Shown here in pieces: positions 6,534-17,589 of a DNA stretch of 64,000 nucleotides; position 1 is the first letter of the stretch; the number at the start of each line of letters is the position of its first letter. Under the pieces are notes generated by a model. That model saw only the letters and a program-made list of their open reading frames with translations, did no database searches and had not been told where the DNA came from. The DNA lies in NCBI GenBank assembly GCA_902523635.1, contig CABZAE010000002.1, forward strand, positions 78,608 through 142,607, written 5' to 3'. This DNA comes from an uncultured Bacteroidota bacterium (lineage in GTDB: Bacteria; Bacteroidota; Bacteroidia; Flavobacteriales; Flavobacteriaceae). Position numbers and translations under genes: made by a program.

Positions 6534-8909
6534 ATGAGTGATTTTCTAAAAAAAATATACCCTCACCTTTTATGTTTCGTGTTTATAGCGCTTTTGTCTT
6601 TAGCATATTTCTATCCTGTTTTATCAAATAAATCAATCGAACAGTCTGATATTTCTCAGTTCAGAGGAATGGCTGAGCAGGTAATTGATCACAGACAAAC
6701 TTATGACGAGGAACCATACTGGTTGGATAATGCATTTCTTGGTATGCCCTCATACCAAGTAAGTGCAAAATATCCATATGATTTACTAAGCTATGTGGAT
6801 CAAACAATCAGATTTTTACCTAGACCAGCAGATTATCTGTTTTTATACATGTTATCCTTTTACATACTCATTATTGGACTTAATTATAATTGGAGATATG
6901 CGCTTTTGGGTTCAATTGCTTTTGGGTTTTCAACATACATGATTATTATTCTAGGTGTTGGACATAACACAAAAGCTTTGGCATTAGGGTACCTTCCACT
7001 TGTAGTTTTGGGTGCTTCCAAGATTTTCAAAAAAAAATTACAAGTGGGTTTTTTGATAACTTCTTTAGGTCTTGGATTGCAAATTCATGCAAATCATTAC
7101 CAAATGACCTATTACACGCTTATGCTAATTGGTATAATGTTTCTTGTTTTTTTGTATGAACATTTTAGAAACAAAAAATTAAAAGAATACATTAAATCTT
7201 TTCTAACACTCTTTACAAGTTTGATTATTGCACTACTTTTAAATGCAACTCCTTTATTAGCTACCAGCGAATATTCAAATTTTAGTACTAGAAGTTCTAG
7301 TGAATTATCAATTAACCCCGATGGATCTAAAAAAACTGAAAAATCAGCACTTTCAAAAGAATACATAACAGAATACAGTTATGGTGTTTTGGAAAGTTTA
7401 AACTTGTACATACCAAGATTCATGGGAGGATCAAGCTCGAATCTTGTAAGTCAAGATTCAAAGTTGATGGACTTTATAAAAACTCTGGATCAAAATCAAG
7501 CCCAACAGGTTTATCAATATTCAAGAACCTATTGGGGTAATCAACCGATTGTAGCTGCACCGGCATATGTTGGGGCATCGATACTGTTTATTTTTTTTCT
7601 TTCAATTTTCTTAGTTAAAAACTTAAACAGTCGCTGGATATTGATCACAATTTTAATTTCATTAGTTCTGTCATGGGGAAAGAATTTTAATGTTTTAACA
7701 GATTTCATGATTGACTTTTTTCCTTTCTACGACAAATTTAGAGCTGTTTCATCAATTCAAGTTCTTTTAGAATTCTGTATTCCACTTTTTGCTGTTTTGG
7801 GAATAAGTAGGTTTTTCTCTGATGATATAAATCATGATTTAAAAATTAAGTCTCTTCTTAAAGCTGTTTTAGTACTTATACCATTTTCACTGATCATTTA
7901 CTTATTTGGAGGTTATATATTTAGTTTTACATCGAAATTTGAGATTTTTTCTGGTTATCCAGAAATTTTAAATTTATTAGTCGACGAGCGAAAGAATCTT
8001 TTGAAATCTGATTCACTAAGATCTCTTGTTTTTATTTCTTTATTATCATTGATTTTACTAAGCTATTTAAAGAAAATTACAAATAAAAATACTTCCATTT
8101 TCTTAACAATTGGGTTAGTTTTAATTGATTTGTGGGGTGTTGATAAAAGACATGTTAATGCAAACCAATTTGTTCCAAAGACTGAAATAGACTCACCATT
8201 TATTATGACAAATGCGGACAGATTAATATTAAAGGATACTACTGATTTTAGAGTATTTGAACCTCAGTCAGGTTTTTCTAATGCAAGGGCATCATTTTTC
8301 CACAAATCTATTTCTGGTTATCATGCGGCTAAGCCAAAAAGAATTCAAGACCTATACGATTTTTATATTTCAAAAAATAATACATCCATTTTAAACATGT
8401 TAAATGTTAAATATTTTATAAAGAATGATCCAAATAATCCGTTAGGAGTAACTAGAAATCCAAATAATTATGGGAATGCTTGGTTTGTCAATGAGGTTAA
8501 AAAAGTGAAAAACTCAGATGATGAGATTTTAGGACTTGGAAAAACTAACCTTATGGATGTGGCTCTTTCTCAAACTTTACCAAACAAAACTTATATGGAG
8601 GACGAAAACAACTCTATCAAGCTGACTCAAAGAAAATTAAATCATTTAATATACAAAGTTAAAGCCAATTCAAATCAATTTGTGGTGTTTTCTGAGGCAT
8701 ATTATAAACAAGGATGGAATTCCTACATAAATTCTAAGAAAATTGATCATTTTAGGGTAAATTATCTTTTGAGAGGAATGGAAATTCCAAAGGGTGAATA
8801 CGAGATTCATTTTAAATTTCAACCTCAGGTAATAAATTATGGTTCAACATTTAGAATTTTTGCTTACTTTATTTTTGCAATTTCTCTCGCATATTATCTT
8901 AAAAAGTAA
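6534..8909 (+). CDS. YfhO family multipass membrane protein
   Basis: The 791-residue protein has an N-terminal transmembrane helix, a periplasmic loop with SYQVSAKYPYD, about ten further hydrophobic helices, and a long C-terminal soluble part with the conserved-looking segments NMLNVKYFI and FSEAYYKQGWN. These are hallmarks of YfhO proteins, which resemble GT-C glycosyltransferases and decorate cell-surface polymers in Gram-positive bacteria; the role in Bacteroidota is unproven. I chose ATG 6534, two bases after the DUF4834 stop, rather than the TTG at 6516, which would overlap the upstream gene. It heads a run of surface-glycan genes. Confidence 0.85.
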   Translation: MSDFLKKIYPHLLCFVFIALLSLAYFYPVLSNKSIEQSDISQFRGMAEQVIDHRQTYDEEPYWLDNAFLGMPSYQVSAKYPYDLLSYVDQTIRFLPRPADYLFLYMLSFYILIIGLNYNWRYALLGSIAFGFSTYMIIILGVGHNTKALALGYLPLVVLGASKIFKKKLQVGFLITSLGLGLQIHANHYQMTYYTLMLIGIMFLVFLYEHFRNKKLKEYIKSFLTLFTSLIIALLLNATPLLATSEYSNFSTRSSSELSINPDGSKKTEKSALSKEYITEYSYGVLESLNLYIPRFMGGSSSNLVSQDSKLMDFIKTLDQNQAQQVYQYSRTYWGNQPIVAAPAYVGASILFIFFLSIFLVKNLNSRWILITILISLVLSWGKNFNVLTDFMIDFFPFYDKFRAVSSIQVLLEFCIPLFAVLGISRFFSDDINHDLKIKSLLKAVLVLIPFSLIIYLFGGYIFSFTSKFEIFSGYPEILNLLVDERKNLLKSDSLRSLVFISLLSLILLSYLKKITNKNTSIFLTIGLVLIDLWGVDKRHVNANQFVPKTEIDSPFIMTNADRLILKDTTDFRVFEPQSGFSNARASFFHKSISGYHAAKPKRIQDLYDFYISKNNTSILNMLNVKYFIKNDPNNPLGVTRNPNNYGNAWFVNEVKKVKNSDDEILGLGKTNLMDVALSQTLPNKTYMEDENNSIKLTQRKLNHLIYKVKANSNQFVVFSEAYYKQGWNSYINSKKIDHFRVNYLLRGMEIPKGEYEIHFKFQPQVINYGSTFRIFAYFIFAISLAYYLKK

Positions 8910-8912
8910 TTT

Positions 8913-9473
8913 ATGTATAAAAAAATACCCAAACATAGGTATGACAAGACTATTAAAATGTTAAAAACGATTTTAAAGCCGGGAAATACCATCTTTGATT
9001 TAGGCGTAAGAAACCCTTTTTCAGAAACAATGGAAAAAGAAGGTTATGAGGTTATCAATACGAAAGGACAAGATTTAGATGATGAATTCGATATATTAAT
9101 TCCAAAAGAGGTTGATTTGGTTACTGGTTTTGAAATTCTTGAGCATTTAGTTAGTCCATATCCACTTTTAAAAAATATCAATTGTAATCGAATTTTTTTA
9201 ACAGTCCCTTTAAAACTTTGGTTTGCCAAAGCATATAGAAGTAAAACTGATCCACTTGATAGACATTATCATGAATTTGAGCCATGGCAATTTGATTGGT
9301 TGATGGAGAAATCAGGTTGGAAAATAATTAAAAAAGAGTTTTGGAAAAACCCGTCAGATAAATTTGGTATTCGACCCTTTTTAAGAAATATTACTAACAG
9401 ATACTACGCAGTCTATGCGGAGAGAACAAAAGAATCGTATACAAATTATTATCGTGGTACATTAAATCTTTAA
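8913..9473 (+). CDS. SAM-dependent methyltransferase-like protein
   Basis: The 186-residue protein has a class I methyltransferase outline: TIFDLGVRNPF in the place of motif I (about 34-44, with the glycine-rich loop degraded), an acidic segment after strand 2, and LVTGFEILEHL as the post-motif region. The second half includes RHYHEFEPWQFDWLMEKSGW, typical of small sugar- or ubiquinone-type methyltransferases. Its place between yfhO and two glycosyltransferases suggests a sugar or lipid-linked glycan substrate. The altered motif I leaves some doubt about activity. Confidence 0.7.
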   Translation: MYKKIPKHRYDKTIKMLKTILKPGNTIFDLGVRNPFSETMEKEGYEVINTKGQDLDDEFDILIPKEVDLVTGFEILEHLVSPYPLLKNINCNRIFLTVPLKLWFAKAYRSKTDPLDRHYHEFEPWQFDWLMEKSGWKIIKKEFWKNPSDKFGIRPFLRNITNRYYAVYAERTKESYTNYYRGTLNL

Positions 9474-9481
9474 TACGGTTT

Positions 9482-10669
9482 ATGAGAATAGGAATGATTT
9501 TGGATCATATTTATCCAACAGATCCCAGAGTTAAAAATGAAGCTGAATCACTGCTAGAATCTGGTTTTGAGGTTTATTTATTTTGTTTGTCTTTTAAAAA
9601 GAATTTTGTTAAAAATGAAATAATTGATGGAATCAAAATTTGTAGATTTTTTTGTTCAAAAATCACTTATAAGCTTTCAGCACTTGTCTACACAATCCCT
9701 CTTTACAAGTATATAATGTCGAAGAAAATTGAAACGTTTATTTCTAATAATGACATTAATATTTTACATGTTCATGATATACAAATTGCCAGTTCTGTTT
9801 TTTTAGCGAATAAATCCAATAATCTCGATGTAGTTTTGGATTTACACGAAAACAGACCTGAAATAATGAAATATTATAAACACGTGAATTCATTTTTGGG
9901 AAAAATTTTAATAAATCCAAAAAAATGGAAAAAAGCTGAAGAAAATTTTGTCAAGAGATCCAAGAAAGTCATTGTGGTTACTGAACACGCAAAAAAAGAA
10001 TTGACTGATCGTGTTTCAGTAGATAAGGAAAAGATAGTGGTATTTCCAAATACAGTTTCTCAAAAATTTTATAATAACTATAAAATTGATAAAAAAATTT
10101 CTAGAAAGTACTCTGGAAATTTTGTTATGCTCTATATTGGTAATACATCTAAAAGAAGAGGACTAGATCTTGTTCTCGAAAATATTCCTAAAATTATAAG
10201 TGAAATAAAAAATTTCAAATTTGTAATTGTTGGTTCAAGTTCATACGACAGTGAAATCAAGCAAAAAGTTGAATATTTGGAAATAGCAGATTATGTTGAT
10301 ATAGAGGGTTGGAAAGACGAAAGTTTATTTCAATCATACATACTGTCTTCTTCAATAGGGGTTTCCCCATTAGAATCTAATGTACACCATGACACGACTT
10401 ATGCTAATAAAATTTTCCAATATTTATCACTCGGATGTCCAGTCCTATGTAGCGATGTTGTGACTCAGCTTGATTTAATAAACAAGTACAAGTTTGGTTT
10501 ATCATTTAAATCAGGGGACTCTGAAGACTTTTTAAAAAAATTTTTGGTGATGTATAGAAATAAGAGTTTGTTATTAAAACTCAAAAAAAATGCTAAAAAT
10601 GCAATTATTCAGAGTTTAAACAATAGTATAGTTAGTAAAAATATGGTTCGTATTTATGAAAAAAAATAA
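9482..10669 (+). CDS. GT4-type glycosyltransferase
   Basis: The 395-residue protein has a GT-B fold pattern. The N-terminal domain starts IGMILDHIYPTDPRVKNEA, with ILHVHDIQ and a DLHENRPE segment. The C-terminal domain has FVMLYIGNTSKRRGLD, GVSPLESN and the nucleotide-sugar-binding region YANKIFQYLSLGCPVLCS. It probably transfers a sugar from a nucleotide donor to a lipid-linked or polysaccharide acceptor on the inner face of the cytoplasmic membrane. Its 3' end overlaps the next glycosyltransferase by 14 bases. Donor and acceptor cannot be told from the sequence. Confidence 0.85.
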   Translation: MRIGMILDHIYPTDPRVKNEAESLLESGFEVYLFCLSFKKNFVKNEIIDGIKICRFFCSKITYKLSALVYTIPLYKYIMSKKIETFISNNDINILHVHDIQIASSVFLANKSNNLDVVLDLHENRPEIMKYYKHVNSFLGKILINPKKWKKAEENFVKRSKKVIVVTEHAKKELTDRVSVDKEKIVVFPNTVSQKFYNNYKIDKKISRKYSGNFVMLYIGNTSKRRGLDLVLENIPKIISEIKNFKFVIVGSSSYDSEIKQKVEYLEIADYVDIEGWKDESLFQSYILSSSIGVSPLESNVHHDTTYANKIFQYLSLGCPVLCSDVVTQLDLINKYKFGLSFKSGDSEDFLKKFLVMYRNKSLLLKLKKNAKNAIIQSLNNSIVSKNMVRIYEKK

Positions 10670-11906
10670 AATATTAATCATTTCTTATTATTGGCCTCCA
10701 TCTGGTGGATCAGGTGTTCAGAGATGGCTTAATTTTTCAAATTATTTAATTAGTTATGGATGGGATGTAACGGTTTTGACTGCAAAAAAACCAAATTATC
10801 CAATTACAGATAAATCTCTCTCAAGAATCTTAAACAAGTCAGTAAAACACATATATGCTCCAATTTTTGAACCAACCCTTTTTTTTAATCAACAAACCAG
10901 TTTTTTAAACACTAATTCAAAAGGATTAATTAGTAGAATAATTTATTTCATAAGATCAAATATTTTTTTTCCTGATTCAAGGTGTTTTTGGATTAAAAAA
11001 GCTACGAATATGGCTACCAATTTCATTAAAGAAAATAATGTGAATTATTTAATAACTACAGCTCCGCCATTTTCTACGCATATTATTGGTCTGAAACTTA
11101 AAGAGAAATTAAAAATAAATTGGATTTCAGATTTCAGAGATCCATGGTCAGATTTTTTTCAATTCAAACTGATGCCAATGATGAGTATTGTTAGGAAGAG
11201 ACACGAAGTTTATGAGAAAAAATGCTTACAAAATTCTGATATTGTCATTACAACATCGCCTTCTTTAACTTTGAGCTATTCCAATTTCAATGATAATACA
11301 GTTACTGTTACAAATGGTTTTGAAAATTATGTAAAAAAAGTAAAATCAAAAAATTTTTTGATTTGTTACTCTGGAATGATGAACAATGTTCAAAATCCAT
11401 CGAAACTCTGGAAAGTTTTATTTGATTTAAGTACCGAAAACCGAGAGTTTAGCAATGACTTAGAAGTAAGAATGATAGGATCATTTGGAAAAGAAATTCG
11501 AAATGATACACACATCAGAAAACTCAATGGAAAAGTCAAATTTAAAAACTATATGGATAAAGAAAAATTAGATAGTGAATTGTCTTCAGCTCAGGTTTTA
11601 ATAGTTTGTTCAATTAATCAAAAAAACACTAAAATCATACCTGGAAAATTATTTTATTATTTTTCGTTTAGGACTAATATAGTTGCGTTTGAAAATCCTA
11701 ATGGCGACATTGCCAGGATTTTAGATGAGACAAAATCAGGAAAGCTTTTTGATTTTAAAAATTATGATGATTTAAAAAAACATATATTTAATTTGTATGT
11801 AAAACATAAGGCAAAGAGAGAGGTAAAATTTGATACTAAATATGAAAAGTACATGTTTTCAAATTTATCTAAAAAGTTAGATTTGATATTAAAAAACATT
11901 AGTTAA
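10656..11906 (+). CDS. Glycosyltransferase, GT4-like
   Basis: The 416-residue protein begins with ISYYWPPSGGSGVQRW, the classic glycine-rich acceptor-side loop of Bacteroidota GT4 enzymes. It continues with WISDFRDPWSDF and ends with a C-terminal GT-B domain (ICYSGMMNNVQNP, KIIPGKLFYYF). It starts within the last 14 bases of the previous glycosyltransferase, and its stop shares one base with the flippase start (TAATG), so the three are co-translated. It likely adds a sugar to the same glycan as its neighbour. Confidence 0.85.
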   Translation: MKKNKILIISYYWPPSGGSGVQRWLNFSNYLISYGWDVTVLTAKKPNYPITDKSLSRILNKSVKHIYAPIFEPTLFFNQQTSFLNTNSKGLISRIIYFIRSNIFFPDSRCFWIKKATNMATNFIKENNVNYLITTAPPFSTHIIGLKLKEKLKINWISDFRDPWSDFFQFKLMPMMSIVRKRHEVYEKKCLQNSDIVITTSPSLTLSYSNFNDNTVTVTNGFENYVKKVKSKNFLICYSGMMNNVQNPSKLWKVLFDLSTENREFSNDLEVRMIGSFGKEIRNDTHIRKLNGKVKFKNYMDKEKLDSELSSAQVLIVCSINQKNTKIIPGKLFYYFSFRTNIVAFENPNGDIARILDETKSGKLFDFKNYDDLKKHIFNLYVKHKAKREVKFDTKYEKYMFSNLSKKLDLILKNIS

Positions 11907-13363
11907 TGGGTATAGTAGTTAATCAAACATCGAAAAATATTTTGACTATTTTTTTTGCTTTAATTATAGGTGGAATTAATACATTATATTTTTATCCTGA
12001 GTTTTTACAAGCTGAGTATTATGGGTTGGTTGTTTTTTTACTGGCAACATCAAATTTACTACAGCCAATTATGTCCCTTGGAACTCAACATACTATAATA
12101 AAGTTTTATTCCTCATTTAACCAAAAAAAAGACAGGGATAGTTTTTTATCTAGCATAATATTCATTCCTCTAATAATTATAATTCCAATTACATTTATTG
12201 TAATCCAAGCTCACGATTTAATTGGAGAATTTCTCTCTATACAAAATCCTATAATTGAAAGTTATGTTTGGATTATTTTTCTTGTTGCTTTTGCCACCTC
12301 TTATTTTGAAGTTTTTTATGCTTGGTCGAGAGTACAACTTAAGTCAGTTTTCGGAAATATCTTAAAGGAAATTTACCCTCGTTTGTCAGTATTTATTTTA
12401 CTAATCCTTGTTGGTTTGGAAATTATAGGTAAAGCTGAATTTGTTTGGTGGCTGACAGGATTGTATTATTTAAGATTATTCATTATGATTTCATACTCAC
12501 TTTCCCTATATGTACCTAAGTTTTCTTTTAAATTGACATCAAACTTTAAGGAGATTGTCTTATACTCTATCTATATCCTATTAGCTGGGTCTGCTGCTAG
12601 CTTATTAATTGATATTGATAAATATATGATACCTCAAAAACAAGCCATTTCACAAACAGCTTATTATGCCGTAGCAGTATTTATTGCAACAGTCGTAGAA
12701 ATTCCTGGAAGAGCTATGTTTCAGATATTAAACCCCTTGGTAGCAAAAGCATTAAACGATCAAAATTTTATTTATCTAGACAAACTATATCTAAAAAGTT
12801 CAAAGAATCTTCTAATAGTTTGTGGGCTCTTTTTTCTACTGATTAATCTAAATATTGATTCTTTTTATCAACTTATGAATAATGAGTTATATTCGGAAGC
12901 TACTTTAGTTGTTTTAATTATATCAACAGCCAAATTGGTTCAGATGAGTTTTGGATGTGGTCCAGCAATCTTAGCTACATCAAGTTTTTACAAGATTACA
13001 CTACCATTTTCAGTCGCCATGGCAATTTCTGTTTATATTCTAAATGATTATTTAATTGATATATATGGAATAAATGGAGCAGCAATGTCAACTCTTTTGG
13101 TAATAGTCTTTTTCACTTTTTTTAAAGTTATCTACATAAAATGTAAATTAAAAACTCAACCATATAATCTCGACAGTTTAAAAATAATATTTGTGATTTT
13201 TTCTTTATATATTCTGATTGAACAAGTTAACATATTCATAAATCCTATATTAGAAATATTAGCAAAAAGCATTTTAATTTCATTAATTTACTTGTTAACA
13301 ATTCATTTTTTGAAACTTTCGTATCGAATTAATGATGTTTTGAAGTCATTCAAAAAAGATTAG
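11906..13363 (+). CDS. Polysaccharide/oligosaccharide flippase (Wzx-like)
   Basis: This 485-residue protein has about 12-14 predicted transmembrane helices in the layout of the MATE/MOP superfamily of lipid-linked glycan flippases. Supporting segments are [19 protein letters not shown] in the first helices and a hairpin around [11 protein letters not shown] typical of Wzx proteins. It would move the undecaprenyl-linked product of the upstream glycosyltransferases to the periplasm. It is the last gene of the plus-strand block and overlaps the end of uvrA by four bases, tail to tail. Confidence 0.85.
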   Translation: MGIVVNQTSKNILTIFFALIIGGINTLYFYPEFLQAEYYGLVVFLLATSNLLQPIMSLGTQHTIIKFYSSFNQKKDRDSFLSSIIFIPLIIIIPITFIVIQAHDLIGEFLSIQNPIIESYVWIIFLVAFATSYFEVFYAWSRVQLKSVFGNILKEIYPRLSVFILLILVGLEIIGKAEFVWWLTGLYYLRLFIMISYSLSLYVPKFSFKLTSNFKEIVLYSIYILLAGSAASLLIDIDKYMIPQKQAISQTAYYAVAVFIATVVEIPGRAMFQILNPLVAKALNDQNFIYLDKLYLKSSKNLLIVCGLFFLLINLNIDSFYQLMNNELYSEATLVVLIISTAKLVQMSFGCGPAILATSSFYKITLPFSVAMAISVYILNDYLIDIYGINGAAMSTLLVIVFFTFFKVIYIKCKLKTQPYNLDSLKIIFVIFSLYILIEQVNIFINPILEILAKSILISLIYLLTIHFLKLSYRINDVLKSFKKD

Positions 13364-16122
13364 TTAAGCTTTTTTTCTAAAAAATTTTTCAAAAGTGACT
13401 TTTTATTTTTTATAAGTTTTTCTGGTGTCCCAGTAAATACCAATTCTCCTCCTCTTTCTCCTCCATATGGACCAAGGTCAATTATATGATCAGAACACTT
13501 AATGAGTTCAATGTTATGTTCAACAACTATGATGGAGTGCCCGTTTTCAATAAGTGAATTGAAAGACCTTAACAGTTTTTTTATGTCGTGAAAATGTAAC
13601 CCTGTAGTTGGTTCATCAAAAATAAAGAGAGTCTTTTTTTTATTATTTCCTTTAATTAGAAATGTTGCAAGCTTTATTCTTTGTGCTTCTCCGCCAGAGA
13701 GAGTTGAGGATGATTGCCCCAATTGTATGTAACCCATTCCAACATCTTTTAGAGGTTGTATTTTTTTTACTATTTTATTTTGATTAAATTTTTTGAAGAA
13801 CTTTATCGCTTCATTTACAGTCATTTTCAATACATCATCAATATTACATTTTTGAAATTTTATACGAAGAATTTCTTTTTTAAATCTTTTACCTTTACAT
13901 GTTTCACAAATTAAGTTTACATCGGCCATAAATTGCATTTCGATCTTAACCGTTCCTTCTCCTTTGCACTCATCACATCTTCCACCATCAACATTAAAAG
14001 AAAAGTGTTTCGACTTATATTGGTTTAGCTTAGCCAAATTCTGAGATGCGAAAAGATTTCTTATTTCATCATATGCCTTGAGATAGGTTACAGGGTTTGA
14101 TCTTGATGATAATCCAATTGGATTTTGATCTATAAATTCAATGTCATCTAAATAATCTAAATCTCCACTCAAATTATCAAATTGGCCTGGTTTTTCTTTA
14201 AAGATTTCTTTTTTATTCAAAAGAGCTGGGTATAATATTTTTTTTACTAAAGTAGTTTTTCCACTTCCGGAAACACCAGTTACTACAGTTAAATTATTGA
14301 GGGGGAAATTAACAGTGATATTTTTTAAATTATTTTCTCTTGCTCCGTGTATGGTGATTTTTTTTTCGGAAGCTTTTCTTTTTTTTGGAAGCTTAATACA
14401 CTTCAGACCATTTAAATACATTGATGTTAAGCTTTTTGATCTTAAAATGTCATTAATTGATCCACTCGCTACAATTTCTCCTCCATTTTCTCCAGCTTTA
14501 GGTCCAATGTCAATAATATGATCAGCAACTCTCATAATATCTTCATCATGTTCTACTACTAGAACAGTATTTCCAATATTTTTCAAATCCACAAGAATTT
14601 TGATAAGTTTTTCGGTGTCTTTTGGATGTAACCCAACACTTGGTTCATCCAAAACGTATAGTGAACTCACTAAAGAGCTTCCGAGTGAATTTGCTAAGTT
14701 TATTCTTTGGGATTCACCTCCAGAAAGGGTAGACGATCTTCTATTTAAAGTTAAGTAACCTAATCCTACATTTTTAATAAAATTTAAACGATTACAAATT
14801 TCTTTTAAGATCCTTTCTGAAACTTGTTTTTCATAATCATTAAGTTTCAGGTCTTGAAAAAAAATAGATAATTCATAAATTGACATGTTGACTAAATCTG
14901 CTATAGATTTTGAATTAATTTTCACATGATTAACTTCTTTCTTTAACCTGCTACCATTACATTCATAGCATTTTGTTTTTCCCCTATATCTTGAAAGCAT
15001 GACCCTGTTTTGGATTTTGTAACTTTTACTTTCAAGCTTCTTAAAAAAATAATTAATTCCTTTAAAATATTCATTTCCGGTCCAGATCAATGTTTTTTGT
15101 TTTTCAGTCAACTTAAAAAATGGTTTGTGAATTGGAAAATCAAACTGACTAGAGTTCTTTATGAGATCATTTTTATACTTTTTTAGTTTTTGTCCTCTCC
15201 ATGGTGCAATTGCATCATTGTAAATTGACAACCCTGTATTAGGAATCACTAGTTCAGGATCTATTCCAATAATATCTCCATATCCGCCACAGTTAGAACA
15301 GGCACCTAATGGATTATTGAAGCTAAAAAAGTGTTCGCTTGGAATTGTAAATTTAATACCATCTTTCTCAAACTTATTATTGAAATAAAATCTTTTGTTT
15401 GAATTTAAGTTTTCAATTACTAATAATCCGTTTCCCTCAAAAAAAGCAATTTCAATTGAATCAGCGAGTCTATTTAAATAATCATAATTTTTTTTAAAAA
15501 TGCTTCTATCTACAACTAATTCGAAATCAGAAAACTTAATATTTTTGATTTCATTTATTCGTAAAATTTCATTTTTAATTTTTATTCGAGCAAAACCCTG
15601 TTTTAATAGTGTTTCTAGATATTGATTTGAACATGTTTTGTTTTCAATTTTTTTCGGACTTAATATTAAAAACTTATCTAACTCCTTGAATTTTTTTATT
15701 TCGTTCAATACAGATTCAACACTATCTTTCTTGACTTCACTATTTGAAATAGGAGAAATTGTTTTTCCAACTCTCGCATATAATAACTTTAAATATTCAT
15801 AAATTTCAGATGAAGTACCGACTGTAGACCTTGGATTTGAATTGTTTACCTTTTGTTCAATCGCAATTGCTGGAGATATTCCCGTAATTTTATCAACTTT
15901 AGGTTTATCTAGTTTTCCTAAAAACTGTCTCGCGTATGAAGATAAACTTTCAATATACCTTCTTTGACCTTCAGCGTAAAGTGTATCAAATGCCAAGCTT
16001 GATTTTCCGGAGCCAGATAAACCAGTAATTACAACAAGCTTGTTTTTTGGTATATCAAGATTAAGATTTTTAAGATTGTGCATTTTAGCACCTCTTATTT
16101 TTATTATTTTAGAGTTTGTCAT
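13360..16122 (-). CDS. uvrA: Excinuclease ABC subunit A
   Basis: UvrA scans DNA for damage and loads UvrB in nucleotide excision repair. At 920 residues it has both ABC modules: Walker [10 protein letters not shown] (34-42) and GVSGSGKTT in the second half, signatures [12 protein letters not shown] and [12 protein letters not shown], and matching Walker B segments. Zinc-finger cysteines are present (CSNCGG and CYECNG in the first half, CDECKG and CETCKG in the second). The ATG at 16122 gives the usual N-terminus. The downstream neighbour is the convergent flippase. A 188-base gap separates its start from the divergent sigma factor. Confidence 0.97.
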   Translation of the reverse strand: MTNSKIIKIRGAKMHNLKNLNLDIPKNKLVVITGLSGSGKSSLAFDTLYAEGQRRYIESLSSYARQFLGKLDKPKVDKITGISPAIAIEQKVNNSNPRSTVGTSSEIYEYLKLLYARVGKTISPISNSEVKKDSVESVLNEIKKFKELDKFLILSPKKIENKTCSNQYLETLLKQGFARIKIKNEILRINEIKNIKFSDFELVVDRSIFKKNYDYLNRLADSIEIAFFEGNGLLVIENLNSNKRFYFNNKFEKDGIKFTIPSEHFFSFNNPLGACSNCGGYGDIIGIDPELVIPNTGLSIYNDAIAPWRGQKLKKYKNDLIKNSSQFDFPIHKPFFKLTEKQKTLIWTGNEYFKGINYFFKKLESKSYKIQNRVMLSRYRGKTKCYECNGSRLKKEVNHVKINSKSIADLVNMSIYELSIFFQDLKLNDYEKQVSERILKEICNRLNFIKNVGLGYLTLNRRSSTLSGGESQRINLANSLGSSLVSSLYVLDEPSVGLHPKDTEKLIKILVDLKNIGNTVLVVEHDEDIMRVADHIIDIGPKAGENGGEIVASGSINDILRSKSLTSMYLNGLKCIKLPKKRKASEKKITIHGARENNLKNITVNFPLNNLTVVTGVSGSGKTTLVKKILYPALLNKKEIFKEKPGQFDNLSGDLDYLDDIEFIDQNPIGLSSRSNPVTYLKAYDEIRNLFASQNLAKLNQYKSKHFSFNVDGGRCDECKGEGTVKIEMQFMADVNLICETCKGKRFKKEILRIKFQKCNIDDVLKMTVNEAIKFFKKFNQNKIVKKIQPLKDVGMGYIQLGQSSSTLSGGEAQRIKLATFLIKGNNKKKTLFIFDEPTTGLHFHDIKKLLRSFNSLIENGHSIIVVEHNIELIKCSDHIIDLGPYGGERGGELVFTGTPEKLIKNKKSLLKNFLEKKLN

Positions 16123-16310
16123 TAATATACTTCGAAAACTAAATAAAACAATCTATAAATATAAGCCATATAAACCTCCGATTATTCATGTTTATATTTA
16201 AATTTTCTTTATTTAAAAGAAATAGTTAATTTAGTAACTTAATTAATTTGCCTATAAGAAGAAGCCTACTTTTATTTTTAACGATTAAATAATAATTTTA
16301 AAATTAGGTT

Positions 16311-16907
16311 ATGGCAAATTTTAGCAGTGACACTTCTACCAGTTTAGTGTCTAAAAGTACTTATCCAAGTTCGCTTGATTCTCTATTCATTATGCATAAA
16401 AAAAGAGTTTTCAATTATATAAATTCAAAGATAAAGGATGTAGATGTGTCCAATGATATACTTCAAGAAACTTTTATTAAGGTCTTCAAAGTTTTGAAAA
16501 ATGGGAAATATGTTGAAAAAGGAAAATTTTTATCATGGGTTCTAAGAATATCGCACAATTTGGTTATGGACTATTTTAGAAACAAAAAGAGATCAAAAGT
16601 AATTTTTGAAAAAGATCTTAATTGTTTAATTGCAAACATGAATTGTGGATTTGAGCAAAAACAAAAAAAAATGCTTTCTGATGAAACAATAAGAAAAGTG
16701 CTTTCAAAAATGATTGACAAACTTCCTCAGGATCAGAAAGAAATTGTAAACTTGAGATTTTTTCAAAACTATAGTTTTAGAGAAATAGCAAAAATCAATA
16801 ATATCTCAATTAACACTGCCCTAGGGAGAGTAAGATATTCTATTATTAATCTAAAGAACGAAATGAAAAAATCAATTATTAAGAATGAGTTACAGAATTC
16901 TTATTAG
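16311..16907 (+). CDS. ECF-type RNA polymerase sigma factor
   Basis: The 198-residue protein has sigma region 2 (ILQETFIKVFKVLKNG, then WVLRISHNLVMDYFR) at about 50-100 and region 4 (LPQDQKEIVNLRFFQNYSF then INTALGRVRYSI) at about 140-185. There is no region 3, which marks it as an ECF factor. A 20-residue Ser/Thr-rich N-terminal extension precedes region 2. No anti-sigma gene lies next to it: upstream is divergent uvrA and downstream is convergent nth, which overlaps its stop by four bases. What it controls is unknown. Confidence 0.9.
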   Translation: MANFSSDTSTSLVSKSTYPSSLDSLFIMHKKRVFNYINSKIKDVDVSNDILQETFIKVFKVLKNGKYVEKGKFLSWVLRISHNLVMDYFRNKKRSKVIFEKDLNCLIANMNCGFEQKQKKMLSDETIRKVLSKMIDKLPQDQKEIVNLRFFQNYSFREIAKINNISINTALGRVRYSIINLKNEMKKSIIKNELQNSY

Positions 16908-17554
16908 GATCTTACATTTTTTGTCAAGTATAATTTTCTTCCAATAACTTTAGTAATTATATCTTTTTCTATATCCCAGCCACGAGCAGGTGAAAATTTT
17001 CTGCCATACCAAATGATTTGTAAATGAAGCTTATTCCACAATTCATTAGGAAACAATCTTTTCGCATCCTCTTCGGTTTTCTTTACGTTTTTTCCGGATG
17101 ATAATCCCCATCGGTACATTAATCTGTGAATATGGGTGTCAACAGGGAACGTTGGTACTCCGAAAGCTTGCGCCATAACTACACTTGCTGTTTTATGACC
17201 AACTGAGGGTAAATATTCAAGATCATCGAAATTTTGTGGAACTTTTCCATTGTGTTTTTCAATTAAAATTTTTGAAAGTTCATAAATTCCTTTTGCTTTT
17301 GTTGGCGATAATCCTACCGGCCTTATAATAGATCTGATATCATCAATACTTAGTTTAATCATATCATATGGGTTGTCTGCTTTTTTGAATAGAATGGGAG
17401 TCACCTTGTTAACTCCAACATCAGTGCTTTGTGCAGAAAGTAAAACTGCTATTAGTAATGTGTATGGATCTTTGTGATCAAGAGGTACGGGAACTTCAGG
17501 AAAAAACTCCTCCAATTTTTCTATAATAAATTTTACTTTTTCTGTTTTTTTCAT
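16904..17554 (-). CDS. nth: Endonuclease III family DNA glycosylase without Fe-S cysteines
   Basis: Nth removes oxidised pyrimidines and nicks the resulting abasic site. The helix-hairpin-helix catalytic core is intact: LPSVGHKTASVV carries the catalytic Lys and FPVDTHIHR the catalytic Asp. The C-terminal loop that normally holds four cysteines of a [4Fe-4S] cluster reads YGRKFSPARGWDIEKDII and contains none. The protein (216 residues) is otherwise full length, and I believe close Bacteroidota homologues share this loss. The start is 35 bases from the divergent bcp start, so the two probably share a promoter region. Confidence 0.9.
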   Translation of the reverse strand: MKKTEKVKFIIEKLEEFFPEVPVPLDHKDPYTLLIAVLLSAQSTDVGVNKVTPILFKKADNPYDMIKLSIDDIRSIIRPVGLSPTKAKGIYELSKILIEKHNGKVPQNFDDLEYLPSVGHKTASVVMAQAFGVPTFPVDTHIHRLMYRWGLSSGKNVKKTEEDAKRLFPNELWNKLHLQIIWYGRKFSPARGWDIEKDIITKVIGRKLYLTKNVRS

Positions 17555-17589
17555 CGATAATACATAAATTTACAATAAAATATAAATAA

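Noticed and set aside
8913..13363. Complete capsule or O-antigen locus
   Set aside because: Only two glycosyltransferases, a flippase, a methyltransferase and YfhO are present; no polymerase or initiating transferase is seen.
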